This document shows positions 18,410-27,123 of a DNA stretch of 64,000 nt, piece after piece. The DNA is taken from assembly GCA_963766445.1 (NCBI GenBank), contig CAVXZW010000012.1, positions 186,001 through 250,000 on the forward strand. The letters run 5' to 3'. Made by a program: the position numbers and the translations under genes. A model generated the notes under the pieces. It was not told where the DNA came from, searched no databases, and saw only the letters and a list, made by a program, of their open reading frames with translations. Within the stretch, counting starts at the first letter, position 1, and each line of letters begins with the position of its first letter. The DNA comes from JAICYJ01 sp963766445. GTDB lineage: Bacteria; Actinomycetota; Thermoleophilia; Gaiellales; JAICJC01.

Positions 18410-19597
18410 GTGCCCGAGCAACTGAGGTCCAAGCCCTACCGCGTCTACCGCGGCGGGCACGTTCGCAAGGACGACCCCGACGCCGCCCGTTTCGCCTTCG
18501 GGGGATCGGGCGTTGCCACGGCCGACCGCCCGGTCACGCCACCCGGCATGACCCGCCCCGGCACGCCGCCGCCTCCCCCGCCGCCGCTGCCCGGACGCCA
18601 GGTGGCGACGGTGCCGCCCCGGCGCCGCTTCCGGCCTGGCTGGAAGCGCGGCATCCTGCTCGGCGCCGGCGCCATCGTCGTGCTGCTGGTGTTCTGGCTG
18701 TACCTCGGCTACCGCTCCTTCTCGAACGAGATCGCCAAGGCCAACGCCCGGCTCGACAACAAGACCGAGAAGGCGCTGACCCCCGCCGGCAACATCCTGC
18801 GCAGCCCGCAGGTGACGCTGGTGCTCGGCTCCGACAGCCGCGGCGCCAACAGCACCGCCCGCGCCGACTCGATCGTCCTGATGCGCACCGACCCGGGCAA
18901 GCACCTGATCAGCATGCTGTCGATCCCGCGCGACCTCTACGTCAACATCCCCGGCCACGGCCGCACCAAGATCAACGCCGCCTACGCCTACGGCGGGGCG
19001 CCGCTCCTGATCCGTACGATCAACTCGCTGACCGGCCTGCAGGTGAACCACATCGTGCTGGTCAACTTCGCCGGCTTCAAGGAGCTGATCGACTCGCTGG
19101 GCGGCGTCACGCTTTACAACAAGCGCAAGATCGTGTCGTCCCAGCCGTTCGACGGTCACAACTGGGTGTTTCCGAAGGGCACGATCACGCTCGACGGCCG
19201 CAGGGCGCTGGCCTACTCCCGCATCCGCCACACCACCAACCCGCAGGACACCGACATCACCCGCACCGAGCGCCAGCAGCTCGTGATGCAGTCACTGTCC
19301 CACCAGCTGGTGTCGTTCTCGAGCCTGCTGCACCTGCCCTCGATCGGCAGCTCGCTGGCAAAGCCGCTGACCACCGACCTGTCGGCGAACGAGCTGCTCG
19401 GCATCGGCTGGAACAAGTTCCGGGCCAGCCGCACGCTGGAGTGCCACGCGGGCGGCACGCCGCAGGTGATCGGCGGCCAGGACGTGCTGCTGTCGGTGCC
19501 CGAGAACCGGCAGGTCGTGCAGATGTTCCTGGGCGAGATCGCGCCGATCCCGGCTGCCAAGGGCTCGCTCTACGACCCCGGCTGCCAGGTCAAGTAG
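18410..19597 (+). CDS. LytR-CpsA-Psr (LCP) family protein
   Basis: Membrane-anchored transferase that attaches undecaprenyl-linked glycopolymers to peptidoglycan. 395 residues: an N-terminal cytoplasmic region with a polyproline run (~residues 52-60), one membrane helix (~80-102), then the LCP domain. Conserved acidic/arginine sites: LVLGSDSRG, ARADSIVLMRTDP, MLSIPRDLYVNIPG, KINAAYAYGG, and YSRIRH followed by DITRTERQQ. It fits with the polysaccharide genes elsewhere in the window. Confidence 0.92.
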   Translation: MPEQLRSKPYRVYRGGHVRKDDPDAARFAFGGSGVATADRPVTPPGMTRPGTPPPPPPPLPGRQVATVPPRRRFRPGWKRGILLGAGAIVVLLVFWLYLGYRSFSNEIAKANARLDNKTEKALTPAGNILRSPQVTLVLGSDSRGANSTARADSIVLMRTDPGKHLISMLSIPRDLYVNIPGHGRTKINAAYAYGGAPLLIRTINSLTGLQVNHIVLVNFAGFKELIDSLGGVTLYNKRKIVSSQPFDGHNWVFPKGTITLDGRRALAYSRIRHTTNPQDTDITRTERQQLVMQSLSHQLVSFSSLLHLPSIGSSLAKPLTTDLSANELLGIGWNKFRASRTLECHAGGTPQVIGGQDVLLSVPENRQVVQMFLGEIAPIPAAKGSLYDPGCQVK

Positions 19598-19612
19598 CCG
19601 GCGCCGGGCCGG

Positions 19613-19963
19613 TCAGCCCTCGGCGGCCTTGGCCGGCTTCGCGTCCCCGCCGCGCTTGGAGTCGCCACCGCTGCTCTTCGACTCGCCGCCCTTCGACTCG
19701 CCGCCGCCCTTGGCGCCGTCCGACGAGGACGACTTGGAGTCGGAGCCGGAGTCGGCCTTGGCCTCGGCAGACGCCGCCGCCTTCTTGCCGCGCCCGTAGT
19801 CGGTCGAGTAGAACCCCGACCCCTTGAAGTGGATGGCGACCGGGTGCAGCACGCGCTGTGCCGGGGCACCGCATACCTCGCACACCGAGACCGCGTCATC
19901 CGTGAACTTCTGGATCAGCTCGAAGCGGTGGTCGTTTTCGCAGCGGTACTCATAGATCGGCAT
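19613..19963 (-). CDS. FmdB-type zinc ribbon protein
   Basis: 116 residues. The FmdB/CxxC regulatory-protein core is MPIYEYRCENDHRFELIQKF with a second CEVCG pair (~residue 33), then HFKGSGFYSTDYG; the rest is a low-complexity Lys/Ser/Gly/Asp tail of ~60 residues. The role of the family is poorly defined. Start ATG 19963 follows a TAGAAT hexamer by 10 nt. Convergent with the LCP gene (15 nt gap). Confidence 0.85.
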   Translation of the reverse strand: MPIYEYRCENDHRFELIQKFTDDAVSVCEVCGAPAQRVLHPVAIHFKGSGFYSTDYGRGKKAAASAEAKADSGSDSKSSSSDGAKGGGESKGGESKSSGGDSKRGGDAKPAKAAEG

Positions 19964-19996
19964 CGTCACGCAAATTCTACCAGCCACCCGGGACGC

Positions 19997-20027
19997 CGTT
20001 GGCAGAGTGCTGCCGGGAGTGCCAACG
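19997..20027. promoter_or_regulatory. Inverted repeat with CIRCE-like spacing
   Basis: CGTTGGCA (19997-20004) and TGCCAACG (20020-20027) are perfect 8-bp arms 15 nt apart, between the divergent FmdB-like and GT4 genes. Its right half GAGTGCCAA is one base off the HrcA/CIRCE half-site GAGTGCTAA and a 9-N9-9 layout fits, but the left half matches poorly. Confidence 0.35.
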
Positions 20028-20056
20028 CCGTCGCACCCGGTAGCATGGCGCATCCG

Positions 20057-21259
20057 ATGAGGATCGCGATCGTCACCGACTTCTACTACCCGACCCTGGG
20101 TGGTATCAGCGAGCACGTGGACGGTCAGGCCCGTGCGCTGACCGAGCTCGGCCACGAGGTGACCGTCGTTACCGGTCGCAAGCTGGGCGCGCCGCCGGTG
20201 CAGGACGACGCGATGGCGGTCCCGGAGCCGACCTTCGAGGTCGCCACCATCGGCACATCGATCCGCCTGTACGTGCCGGGCTGGGGCAACGGCGCCGAGA
20301 CCACCCACACCATCGGGCCGCGGCTGGGCCGCCGGCTGGGCGCATTCTTCCGCGGGCGCGGCTTCGACGTGGTGCACGTGCACGCCCCCTACAACCCGCA
20401 GATGCCGGCCTGGGCGATCGACAACACGCCCGACGACGCGCTCTCGATCGCCACCTTCCACAGCGTATTTCCGCAGACTCTGGGTATGGATATCCAGGCC
20501 GAGCTGATCCGGCCCGCGATCGAGCGGCTGGACGGCCGTGTGTGCGTCAGCGAGGCCTGCATCGGCTCGCTCACCCCCTACTTCCCGTACGCCTACGACG
20601 TGATCCCCAACGGCATCGACACCAACCACTTCTCGCCCGACGCAGAGCCGGTGGCCGAGCTGATGGGCGACCACCGGTCGATCGTGTTCGTGGGCCGGTT
20701 CGATCCCCGAAACGGGGTGGACACGATGATCCAGGCCCACCAGCTGCTGTTCGCCGAGCGAGGGCCGGCGGTGCGGCTGATCGTGGTCGGCGACGGCCCG
20801 CTGCGCCCGTACTACGAGCGCATGGTCAGCGATGCCGCGCGGCCCTACGTGCACTTCGCGGGCCGCCTCAACCGCAGCCGCCCCAACTACCTGGTCACCG
20901 GCGACGTGTTCTGCACGCCGTGCGATCGCGCCTCGTTCGGGATGGTGCTGCTCGAGGCGATGAGCTGCGGCCGGGCGGTGGCGGCCAGCCGCATCAGCGG
21001 CTTCCAGCTGCTGATGGAGGACGGGCGCCAGGGCTACCTGGTGCACCCGGCCAAGTCGGCGGAGCGGTTCGCCGCGGCTCTGGCACGACTGCTGGACGAC
21101 GACGCGGGGCGGGAGCGGATGGCCGCCGAGGGACGCCGAACAGCGCTCGAGCGCTACGCCTGGCCTCAGGTCGGCGCGCAGCTCGAGAACTACTATGCCG
21201 ATCTGACGGCAGGACGACGACCGGCATGGGCAAGCGCCAGGTCATCAGCCTCTTCGTAG
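20057..21259 (+). CDS. GT4 family glycosyltransferase (PimA-like)
   Basis: 400 residues, GT-B fold. N-terminal MRIAIVTDFYYPTLGGISEHV with the Gly-rich acceptor loop; DVVHVHAPYNPQMP; VIPNGIDTNHFSP; the donor-site region SIVFVGRFDPRNGVDTMIQA; and FGMVLLEAMSCGRAVAAS (E-x7-E motif). Actinobacterial relatives transfer sugars to lipid acceptors such as phosphatidylinositol. ATG 20057 is preferred; ATG 20045 falls inside the TAGCAT hexamer (20041-20046). It overlaps the next gene by 34 nt. Confidence 0.9.
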   Translation: MRIAIVTDFYYPTLGGISEHVDGQARALTELGHEVTVVTGRKLGAPPVQDDAMAVPEPTFEVATIGTSIRLYVPGWGNGAETTHTIGPRLGRRLGAFFRGRGFDVVHVHAPYNPQMPAWAIDNTPDDALSIATFHSVFPQTLGMDIQAELIRPAIERLDGRVCVSEACIGSLTPYFPYAYDVIPNGIDTNHFSPDAEPVAELMGDHRSIVFVGRFDPRNGVDTMIQAHQLLFAERGPAVRLIVVGDGPLRPYYERMVSDAARPYVHFAGRLNRSRPNYLVTGDVFCTPCDRASFGMVLLEAMSCGRAVAASRISGFQLLMEDGRQGYLVHPAKSAERFAAALARLLDDDAGRERMAAEGRRTALERYAWPQVGAQLENYYADLTAGRRPAWASARSSASS

Positions 21260-23101
21260 CGCTCGCCGCCGTCTGGCTGACGGGCGCGGCGGTGCTGGCG
21301 GTGGCGCTCGGCGGGCTGTTCGGCGACCTCGTGTTCGCAGCGGCGGCTGCTGACGGCGCTGGTGCTGGCCTGGGCGGCGTTCACGCCCAACAACCCGCTG
21401 TTCGGCCGCGTCATCGGCGGCGGCCGGGTGCTCGCCCCGAAGGCGGCGATCACCTTCGACGACGGCCCCAGCGCCGAGTTCACGCCGCCGATCCTGGACG
21501 CGCTGGCCGCGGCCGGCGTGCGCGCCACCTTCTTCGCGCTGGGGCGCCAGGTGCGCGCCCATCCCGAGATCGCGCGCCGGATCGTGGCCGAGGGCCACGA
21601 GCTGGCCAGCCACGGCGACGACCACCGGCTGCTCACCTTCGAGGGGCCGACCGGGATCGCCCACCAGCTGCGCGCCCTGGACGAGGCCGTCGTGGGCGCG
21701 ACCGGCGCCGCTCCGGCGCCGCTGTTCCGCGCACCTCACGGCTTTCGCAGCCCGTTCCTGGTGCCGGTCGCGCGCCGCCTCGGCTACCGCGTGGTGGGCT
21801 GGACGGCGGGCGTCTGGGACACGGCCAAGCCCGGCATCGAGCGGATCGTCGACCGCAGCGTCTCCAGGCTCTATCCCGGGGCGATCCTGCTCCTGCACGA
21901 TGCGGACGGCTCCGGCAACGGCGACGACCGGTCGCAGACGGTGGAGGCGCTGCCGCGGATCCTGGAGGCCGGCAAGGAGCAGGGCATCCAGTTCGTGACC
22001 ATCTCCGAGCTGGCCGGAGAGCTGCGCCCGCACCGGCGCATGGCGCTGCGCGCGATGCTGGTGGCCACGGCCGTGGTCTGCGGAGTGCTGATCCTGTCCA
22101 CCAAGCTCGACCTGAAGGCGCTGGGCGGCGTGATCACCGACGCCAGTCCCACGCTCGTGTTCGCGGCGCTGGCCGCGAACCTGGTGTCGGTGGCCGCCAA
22201 GGGCCTGACCTGGAAGGCCTCGCTGGACGCGGTCGAGGGCATTCCCGGCGCCGATGGAGGGCCCGACGGGCGCCTGAACGTGCACTTCTCGGAGGTGGTG
22301 CCGGCCATCTTCATCGGCTTCCTGCTGAACACGGTGCTGTTCGCACGCCTGGGCGAGGTGGCGAGGATCTCGGTGCTGCGGCGCAAGCTGAGCGCGCGCG
22401 GCGTCGAGGTGCCGCTGCCGACCATGGTCGGCACCCTGGTCACCGAGCAGCTGCTGTCGGGGGTGACGCTGATCGCCGTGCTGCTGGGCGTGACGGTGTT
22501 CGTCTCGGTGCCCGGCTGGGCGGTGAACCTGCTGCTGGTGCTGATCGGCGTGGTGCTGGTGATCGCCGTGGCTGCCTGCGCGATCGAGGTGTGGGCGCGC
22601 TACCGCCGCGGCAACGTGCCGACGGAGTCGGACATCGTCGAGCGCTGGTGGCACCTGCTCGGCATCAGCCTGGGCGCCCTGCCGTTGGCGCTGCGCCAGG
22701 GCCAGGCCCTGTTCCGGCGGCCGCGGCTGCTGCTGTGGGCGCTGCTCACGTCCACCATGTCGTGGCTGGCGCAGATGGTCGGGATCCTGTGGGCGCTGGA
22801 GGCCTACGGCATCGAGAAGGGCATCGGAGCGGCGGCGCTGGTGTTCCTGGCGTCGAACCTGGTCGGCCTGTTCCCGATCGTGCCCGGCAACCTGGTCGTG
22901 TTCCAGGGCGCCACGTACACCGCTTTGCAGGTCTACAACGTGCCCACCAACCTCGCCATCACGTTCTCGATCGGCCTGCAGCTGATCGAGGCGGTGCTGG
23001 GCGTCGGCATCGGCTTCTTCTTCCTCAGCTACGAGGGCCTGTCGGTGGGCGAGCTGCGGGCCGAGGCCGAGGCCTCCAACAGGGTCAAAGAGCCGTCGTA
23101 G
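21226..23101 (+). CDS. Polysaccharide deacetylase fused to an LPG-synthase-type flippase domain (frameshift)
   Basis: About 624 residues after removing one base near 21338, which joins an N-terminal membrane helix (VISLFVALAAVWLTGAA) to RRLLTALVLAWAAF. NodB deacetylase motifs follow: ITFDDGPS (~75), LASHGDDH, FRAPHGF, WDTAKPG and LLLHDADG. From about residue 275 a second domain has 7-8 membrane segments with ARLGEVARISVLRRK and FPIVPGNLVVFQGATY, the pattern of UPF0104/lysylphosphatidylglycerol synthase membrane regions. Likely acts on a lipid-linked glycan at the membrane together with the upstream GT4, whose gene it overlaps. Confidence 0.83.
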
Positions 23102-23796
23102 AGGGCGCGGCCGATCACCGCGCAGTCGGCGCCGGCTGCGGCCACCGCGGCCACGTCGGCCGCCGAACCGATCCCTCCGGCGGCCATCAGCAGGCCCGGC
23201 ACGCGTGGCCGCAGGCGCGCCAGCAGCGCCGTGTCGGGCCCGTCACCGGTTCCGTCCCGCTCGATCGCGGTGACCAGGAAGTCGCGCACGCCGGCCTCGG
23301 TCAGCGACCGTACGAAGGCCTCGGCCGCGACCCCTGTGTCCTCCAGCCAGGCCGCTGCCCGCACCGTTCCCTCGCGCACGTCGGCGGCCACCGCCACGCG
23401 GGCGGTGTCACGGGCCAGCCGCCCCACCAGCTGCGGCTGCGCCGCGGCCAGCGTGCCGACCAGCACGCGCGCCACGCCCAGCTCGAGCGCCTCCAGCAGC
23501 GCACGCTCGTCGCGGATGCCGCCCCCCACCTGGACGGCCATGCCGGAGTCGCCCACCAGCCGCCGGATGGCCTCGGCATGGGCGGGCGGCCGCACGCCGT
23601 CGCGGGCGGCGGAGAGGTCGATCACGTGCAGCAGGGTCGCGCCCTGCTCCGCGTAGGTGGCCGCCACCCGGTCAGGATCGACCGGGTACTCCGTCACCTG
23701 GTCGTAGCGTCCCTGCCGCAGCCGCACCACGTGGCCGTCCAGCAGGTCGATCGCCGGCACCACGCGGATGGTGGTGCCGTTATCGCGATTTAGCAT
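23029..23796 (-). CDS. hisA: HisA, ProFAR isomerase
   Basis: Fourth step of histidine synthesis, isomerising the aminoaldose to the ketose. TIM barrel of up to 255 residues: VVPAIDLLDGHVVRLRQG (catalytic Asp), LLHVIDLSAARDG, VQVGGGIRDE, VAVAADVREG, and AAGGIGSAADVAA. ATG 23796 has TAGCAT 6 nt upstream and is taken as a leaderless start; the domain itself begins near GTG 23763. The 3' end runs 73 nt into the convergent flippase gene. It is separated from the other his genes by a 17-nt divergent control region. Confidence 0.9.
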   Translation of the reverse strand: MLNRDNGTTIRVVPAIDLLDGHVVRLRQGRYDQVTEYPVDPDRVAATYAEQGATLLHVIDLSAARDGVRPPAHAEAIRRLVGDSGMAVQVGGGIRDERALLEALELGVARVLVGTLAAAQPQLVGRLARDTARVAVAADVREGTVRAAAWLEDTGVAAEAFVRSLTEAGVRDFLVTAIERDGTGDGPDTALLARLRPRVPGLLMAAGGIGSAADVAAVAAAGADCAVIGRALYDGSLTLLEASASARSSPTDRPS

Positions 23797-23811
23797 GCTA
23801 AAATGCTAGCA
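23789..23811. promoter_or_regulatory. Palindromic operator between hisA and yerC-hisG (candidate HisR site)
   Basis: TTTAGCATGCTAAA (23789-23802) is a perfect 14-bp palindrome, followed by the 8-bp palindrome TGCTAGCA (23804-23811). TAGCAT/ATGCTA also form a wider inverted repeat (23791-23808). The motifs overlap both -10 candidates: TAGCAT for hisA on the minus strand and TAAAAT (23799-23804) for yerC. YerC proteins are TrpR-family and regulate his genes in Firmicutes, so autoregulation through this site is a strong inference. Confidence 0.65.
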
Positions 23812-23813
23812 CG

Positions 23814-24965
23814 ATGGCAGAAGACTGGCGGGACTCGAACATCGACGACCTCTGCGACGCGCTGCTGGTGCTGCGCACGCGCGACGAGGCGGCCGCGTTC
23901 CTGCGCGACATCTGCTCACTGCACGAGCTCGAGTCGCTGTCGCACCGCTGGCAGGCGGCGCGCATGGTGCATGCCGGGACGCCATACGCGCGGGTGGCAT
24001 CGCAGCTGCACGCGTCGACCGCGACCGTCACCCGGGTCGCGCACTGGCTGAACCACGGCGAGGGCGGCTACCGGCTGGTGCTGGAGCGCCTGGGAGCCGC
24101 GGCGATGAGCCGGCCGTTCCGGCTGGCGCTGCCCTCGAAGGGCCGCATGCACGCCCCCGCCGTCGAGCTGGCGCGCGCCGCCGGCGTCGAGGTCGAGGTG
24201 AACGGCCGCGCCCTCTACCAGCACTGCTCGCAGTGGGACATCGAGGTGCTGTTCGCGCGCTCCGACGACATCCCGGCGTGGGCGGCGGACGGCGCCGTGG
24301 AGACGGCCGTGGCCGGGCGCAACCAGCTGATCGAGTCGGGCACGGATGCCCTGGAGCTGCTGCCGCTGGGCTTCGGCCGCTGCCGGCTGGAGCTCGCGGT
24401 CGCCAACGCCTCGCCGGTGCAACGGGCGGGCGACCTGGACGGCTGCCGAGTGGCCACCGCCTACCCCTCGACGACCCGCCGCTTCTTCGCCGATGCGGGC
24501 GTCGACGTGCAGGTGGTCGCGATCCACGGCTCGGTCGAGCTGGCGCCGCGCCTGGACGCGGCGGAGGCCGTCTGCGACCTGGTGTCCAGCGGCGAGACGC
24601 TGCGCCAGAACGGGCTGCGCGCGGTCGAGACGGTGCTCGAGTCGGAGGCCGTGCTGCTGGCCCGGCCGGGCCTCGACGAGCGCCAGCAGGCGATCGCACA
24701 GTCGCTGGCGACGGTGATGGAGAGCGTGATCGCCGCCCGCGGCAAGCGCTACCTGATGCTGAACGCGCCGGACAGCGCGCTGCAGGTCGTGATCGACCTG
24801 CTGCCGGGGCTGGAGTCGCCGACGGTGCTGCCGCTGGCGCGCACCGGCATGCACGCGGTGCACGCCGTGGTCGACCGCCAGCAGGTGGTGGAGCTGCTGG
24901 GCCCGCTGCGCGGCGCCGGCGCCTCCAGCATCCTCGTCCTGCCGATCGAGAACCTCGTCCCGTGA
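23814..24965 (+). CDS. hisG: YerC (HisR, TrpR family) joined in frame to ATP phosphoribosyltransferase HisG
   Basis: 383 residues as read. Residues 1-97 are a YerC/TrpR-like DNA-binding domain (LLVLRTRDEAAAFLRDICS, SLSHRWQAARMV, THE helix-turn-helix around YARVASQLHASTATVTRVAHWL, then GEGGYRLVLERL). Residues 98-383 are long-form HisG: RLALPSKGRM, ARSDDIPAW, VATAYPSTTRRFF, a PRPP loop DLVSSGETLRQNG, and a C-terminal regulatory domain (LLPGLESPTVLPLARTGMHAV) that in the family binds histidine. The junction reads GCG-ATG-AGC, an ATGA of the type used for gene overlaps here. A single extra base in yerC would fuse two normally separate genes, so the fusion is unproven. Confidence 0.85.
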   Translation: MAEDWRDSNIDDLCDALLVLRTRDEAAAFLRDICSLHELESLSHRWQAARMVHAGTPYARVASQLHASTATVTRVAHWLNHGEGGYRLVLERLGAAAMSRPFRLALPSKGRMHAPAVELARAAGVEVEVNGRALYQHCSQWDIEVLFARSDDIPAWAADGAVETAVAGRNQLIESGTDALELLPLGFGRCRLELAVANASPVQRAGDLDGCRVATAYPSTTRRFFADAGVDVQVVAIHGSVELAPRLDAAEAVCDLVSSGETLRQNGLRAVETVLESEAVLLARPGLDERQQAIAQSLATVMESVIAARGKRYLMLNAPDSALQVVIDLLPGLESPTVLPLARTGMHAVHAVVDRQQVVELLGPLRGAGASSILVLPIENLVP

Positions 24966-26558
24966 TGATCAGGGAGGATCTGGCAGACGTCGAGCCGTAC
25001 CGCTGGCAGGAGGGCTGGGAGCAGCGGATCCCGCCCGGCACCCCGGTGATCCGGCTCGACCAGAACACCCAGCCGCGGCCGCCGGCGTGGTACGCGGGCT
25101 CGGCGGCCTGGCTGGCGAGCGTTGCGGTCAACCGCTATCCCGACTCGAGCTACCTGCGGCTGCGCGAGGCGATCTCCGGCGTACACGGGCTTCCCGGCCG
25201 ACCAGATCGTGGCCACGGCGGGCGCCGACGAGGGGCTCGTCCTGTGCGCGCTCCTGACGCTGTCGCGCGGCGACACGGCCTACGCCCGACAGCCCTGCTA
25301 CGGCCTCTACGAGGGTGCCACCGCGCTGGCCGGCGGCGTGCTCGCCGACCGGCCGGAGGGAGTGCGCCTGACCTGGGTCTGCTCGCCCCACAACCCCACC
25401 GGCGAGGACTCGCCGGGCGACGTGCCCGACCGAAACGGCGGTCTCGTCGTGATCGATCAGGCCTACATCGAGTTCGGCGGAACCGACCTGTCGGGGCTGG
25501 TGCGGTAGCGCGACGACGTGGTGGTCGTGCGCACGCTGTCGAAGGCGTTCGCGCTGGCCGGCGCCCGCGTCGGCTACCTGCTGGCGCCGCCTGCGATCGC
25601 GCGCAAGCTCGAGGCGATCCGACCTCCCGGGAGCATCTCCAGCTTCTCCGACGCCCTGGCCGTGCGGGCGCTGACCGAGGATCGCGGCCTGATGGAGGCC
25701 GACGTGGCCGAGACGGTGGCCGAGCGGGAGCGGATGCGGCTGGCGCTGTCCGGCCTGGGCTGGCAGATCTCCCCGTCGTCCGCGAACTGCCTGTTCGCCG
25801 ACCTGGGAGAGCCGATCGAGCCGTGGATCTCGCGCCTGCTGAGCGCGGGGATCGTCGTTCGCACGTTCGACGCGCTGCCCACCTGCCTGCGGATCACGAT
25901 CGGCTCCCCGGGCCAGAACGACCAGGTGCTGGAGGCGCTGGGCCTGGCGGCGCCGGCACCGGCGGCGGCCGGCGACCGCACCGGGCGGGTGGAGCGGTCG
26001 ACCCGAGAGACCCGCATCGACGTCGAGTGGTCGCTGGACGGCAGCGGCCGCAGCCAGATCGCCACCGGCATCGGGTTCCTCGACCACATGCTGACGGCGC
26101 TGGCCTTCCACTCGCTCACCGATCTGCGGCTCAGCTGCGTCGGCGACCTGTGGGTGGACGAGCACCACACGGTCGAGGACGTCGCGATCGCGCTGGGAAC
26201 GGCGCTCGACCGCGCGCTCGGCGATCGCGCCGGGATCGTGCGCTACGGCGACGCGCGGGCGCCGCTGGACGAGGCGCTCTGCCACGCGACCGTCGACCTG
26301 GGCGGCCGCGGGCACGCCGCCGTCGACCTGCCGCTGCGCGACGTGCGCGTGGGCGGGCTGCCGGCCAGCCTGGTGCCGCACTTCTTCGACTCGCTGTCAC
26401 GAGCCGGGCGTCTGGCGATCCACCTCCAGGGGCACGGGGACGACGACCACCACCTGGTCGAGGCGGCCTTCAAGGCGCTGGCGCTGGCGCTGCGCCAGGC
26501 GGTCGCGGCCGACCCCGGCCGGGCCGGGTCGCTGCCGAGCACGAAGGGGGCGATCTGA
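24965..26558 (+). CDS. hisC: HisC-HisB fusion: histidinol-phosphate aminotransferase / IGP dehydratase (frameshift and in-frame TAG)
   Basis: About 530 residues. The HisC part (1-~330) shows RLDQNTQP, ATAGADEGL, CSPHNPTGE and the PLP lysine in RTLSKAFALAGARVGY (~191). One base must be dropped near 25179 (AIS joins AYTGFPADQIV), and a TAG at 25506-25508 interrupts LVR-RDDVVVV just before the PLP lysine. An Ala/Pro linker (LAAPAPAAAGDRTG) leads without any stop into HisB: ERSTRETRIDVEWSLDGSG, TGIGFLDHMLTALAFHS, DEHHTVEDVAIALG, and GHGDDDHHLVEAAFKA, with the two HHxxE manganese motifs. ATG 24965 overlaps the hisG stop by one base. Confidence 0.88.
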
Positions 26559-27123
26559 CCGCGGTCACGCTGATCGACTACGGCGCCGGCAACCTGCGCT
26601 CCCTGCGGGCCGCATTCGAGCGGCTGGGTGCGACGGTGCGACGTGAGCGGCGATCCCGCAGTGGTGGCCGGCGCCGAGCGGCTGGTGCTGCCCGGCGTCG
26701 GCGCGGCGGCGCCGGCGATGACGGCGCTGCGGGGCCGCGGGCTCGACCGCGCCGTGGCCGCGTCGACGGCGCCGCTGATGGGCGTCTGCCTGGGCATGCA
26801 GCTGCTGTTCGGGCACAGCGACGAGGGCGACGTCGACTGCCTGGGCCTGCTGGCCGGGAACGTGGTCGCGATCGACTGGGCCGAGCGGGTGCCGCACATG
26901 GGATGGAACGACGTGGTCGGGGACGGGCCGCCGGCCGTCTGCTACTTCGCGCACTCGTTCGCCGTCGACTGCGACGATCGGCTGGTGGCGGCCCGCACCG
27001 CGATCGACGGCCGCGAGGTCCCGACGGTCGTGCGGTCGGGCCGGCTCAGCGGCGTCCAGTTCCACCCGGAGAAGAGCGCGTCCGACGGCCGCCGGAGTGC
27101 TGGAGCGGTGGCTTGCTGCGTAA
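26555..27123 (+). CDS. hisH: Imidazole glycerol phosphate synthase glutaminase subunit (two frameshifts)
   Basis: Class I amidotransferase subunit supplying ammonia to HisF. After dropping one base near 26640 and one near 27090, about 188 residues: LIDYGAGNLRSLRAAFERLG, ERLVLPGVGAAAPA, the nucleophile motif MGVCLGMQLLFG, VPHMGWND, YFAHSF, and GVQFHPEKS (catalytic His/Glu), ending GVLERWLAA with TAA at 27121. The start is uncertain: no ATG/GTG fits, and CTG 26555 overlapping the hisB stop is the nearest candidate. Confidence 0.85.
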
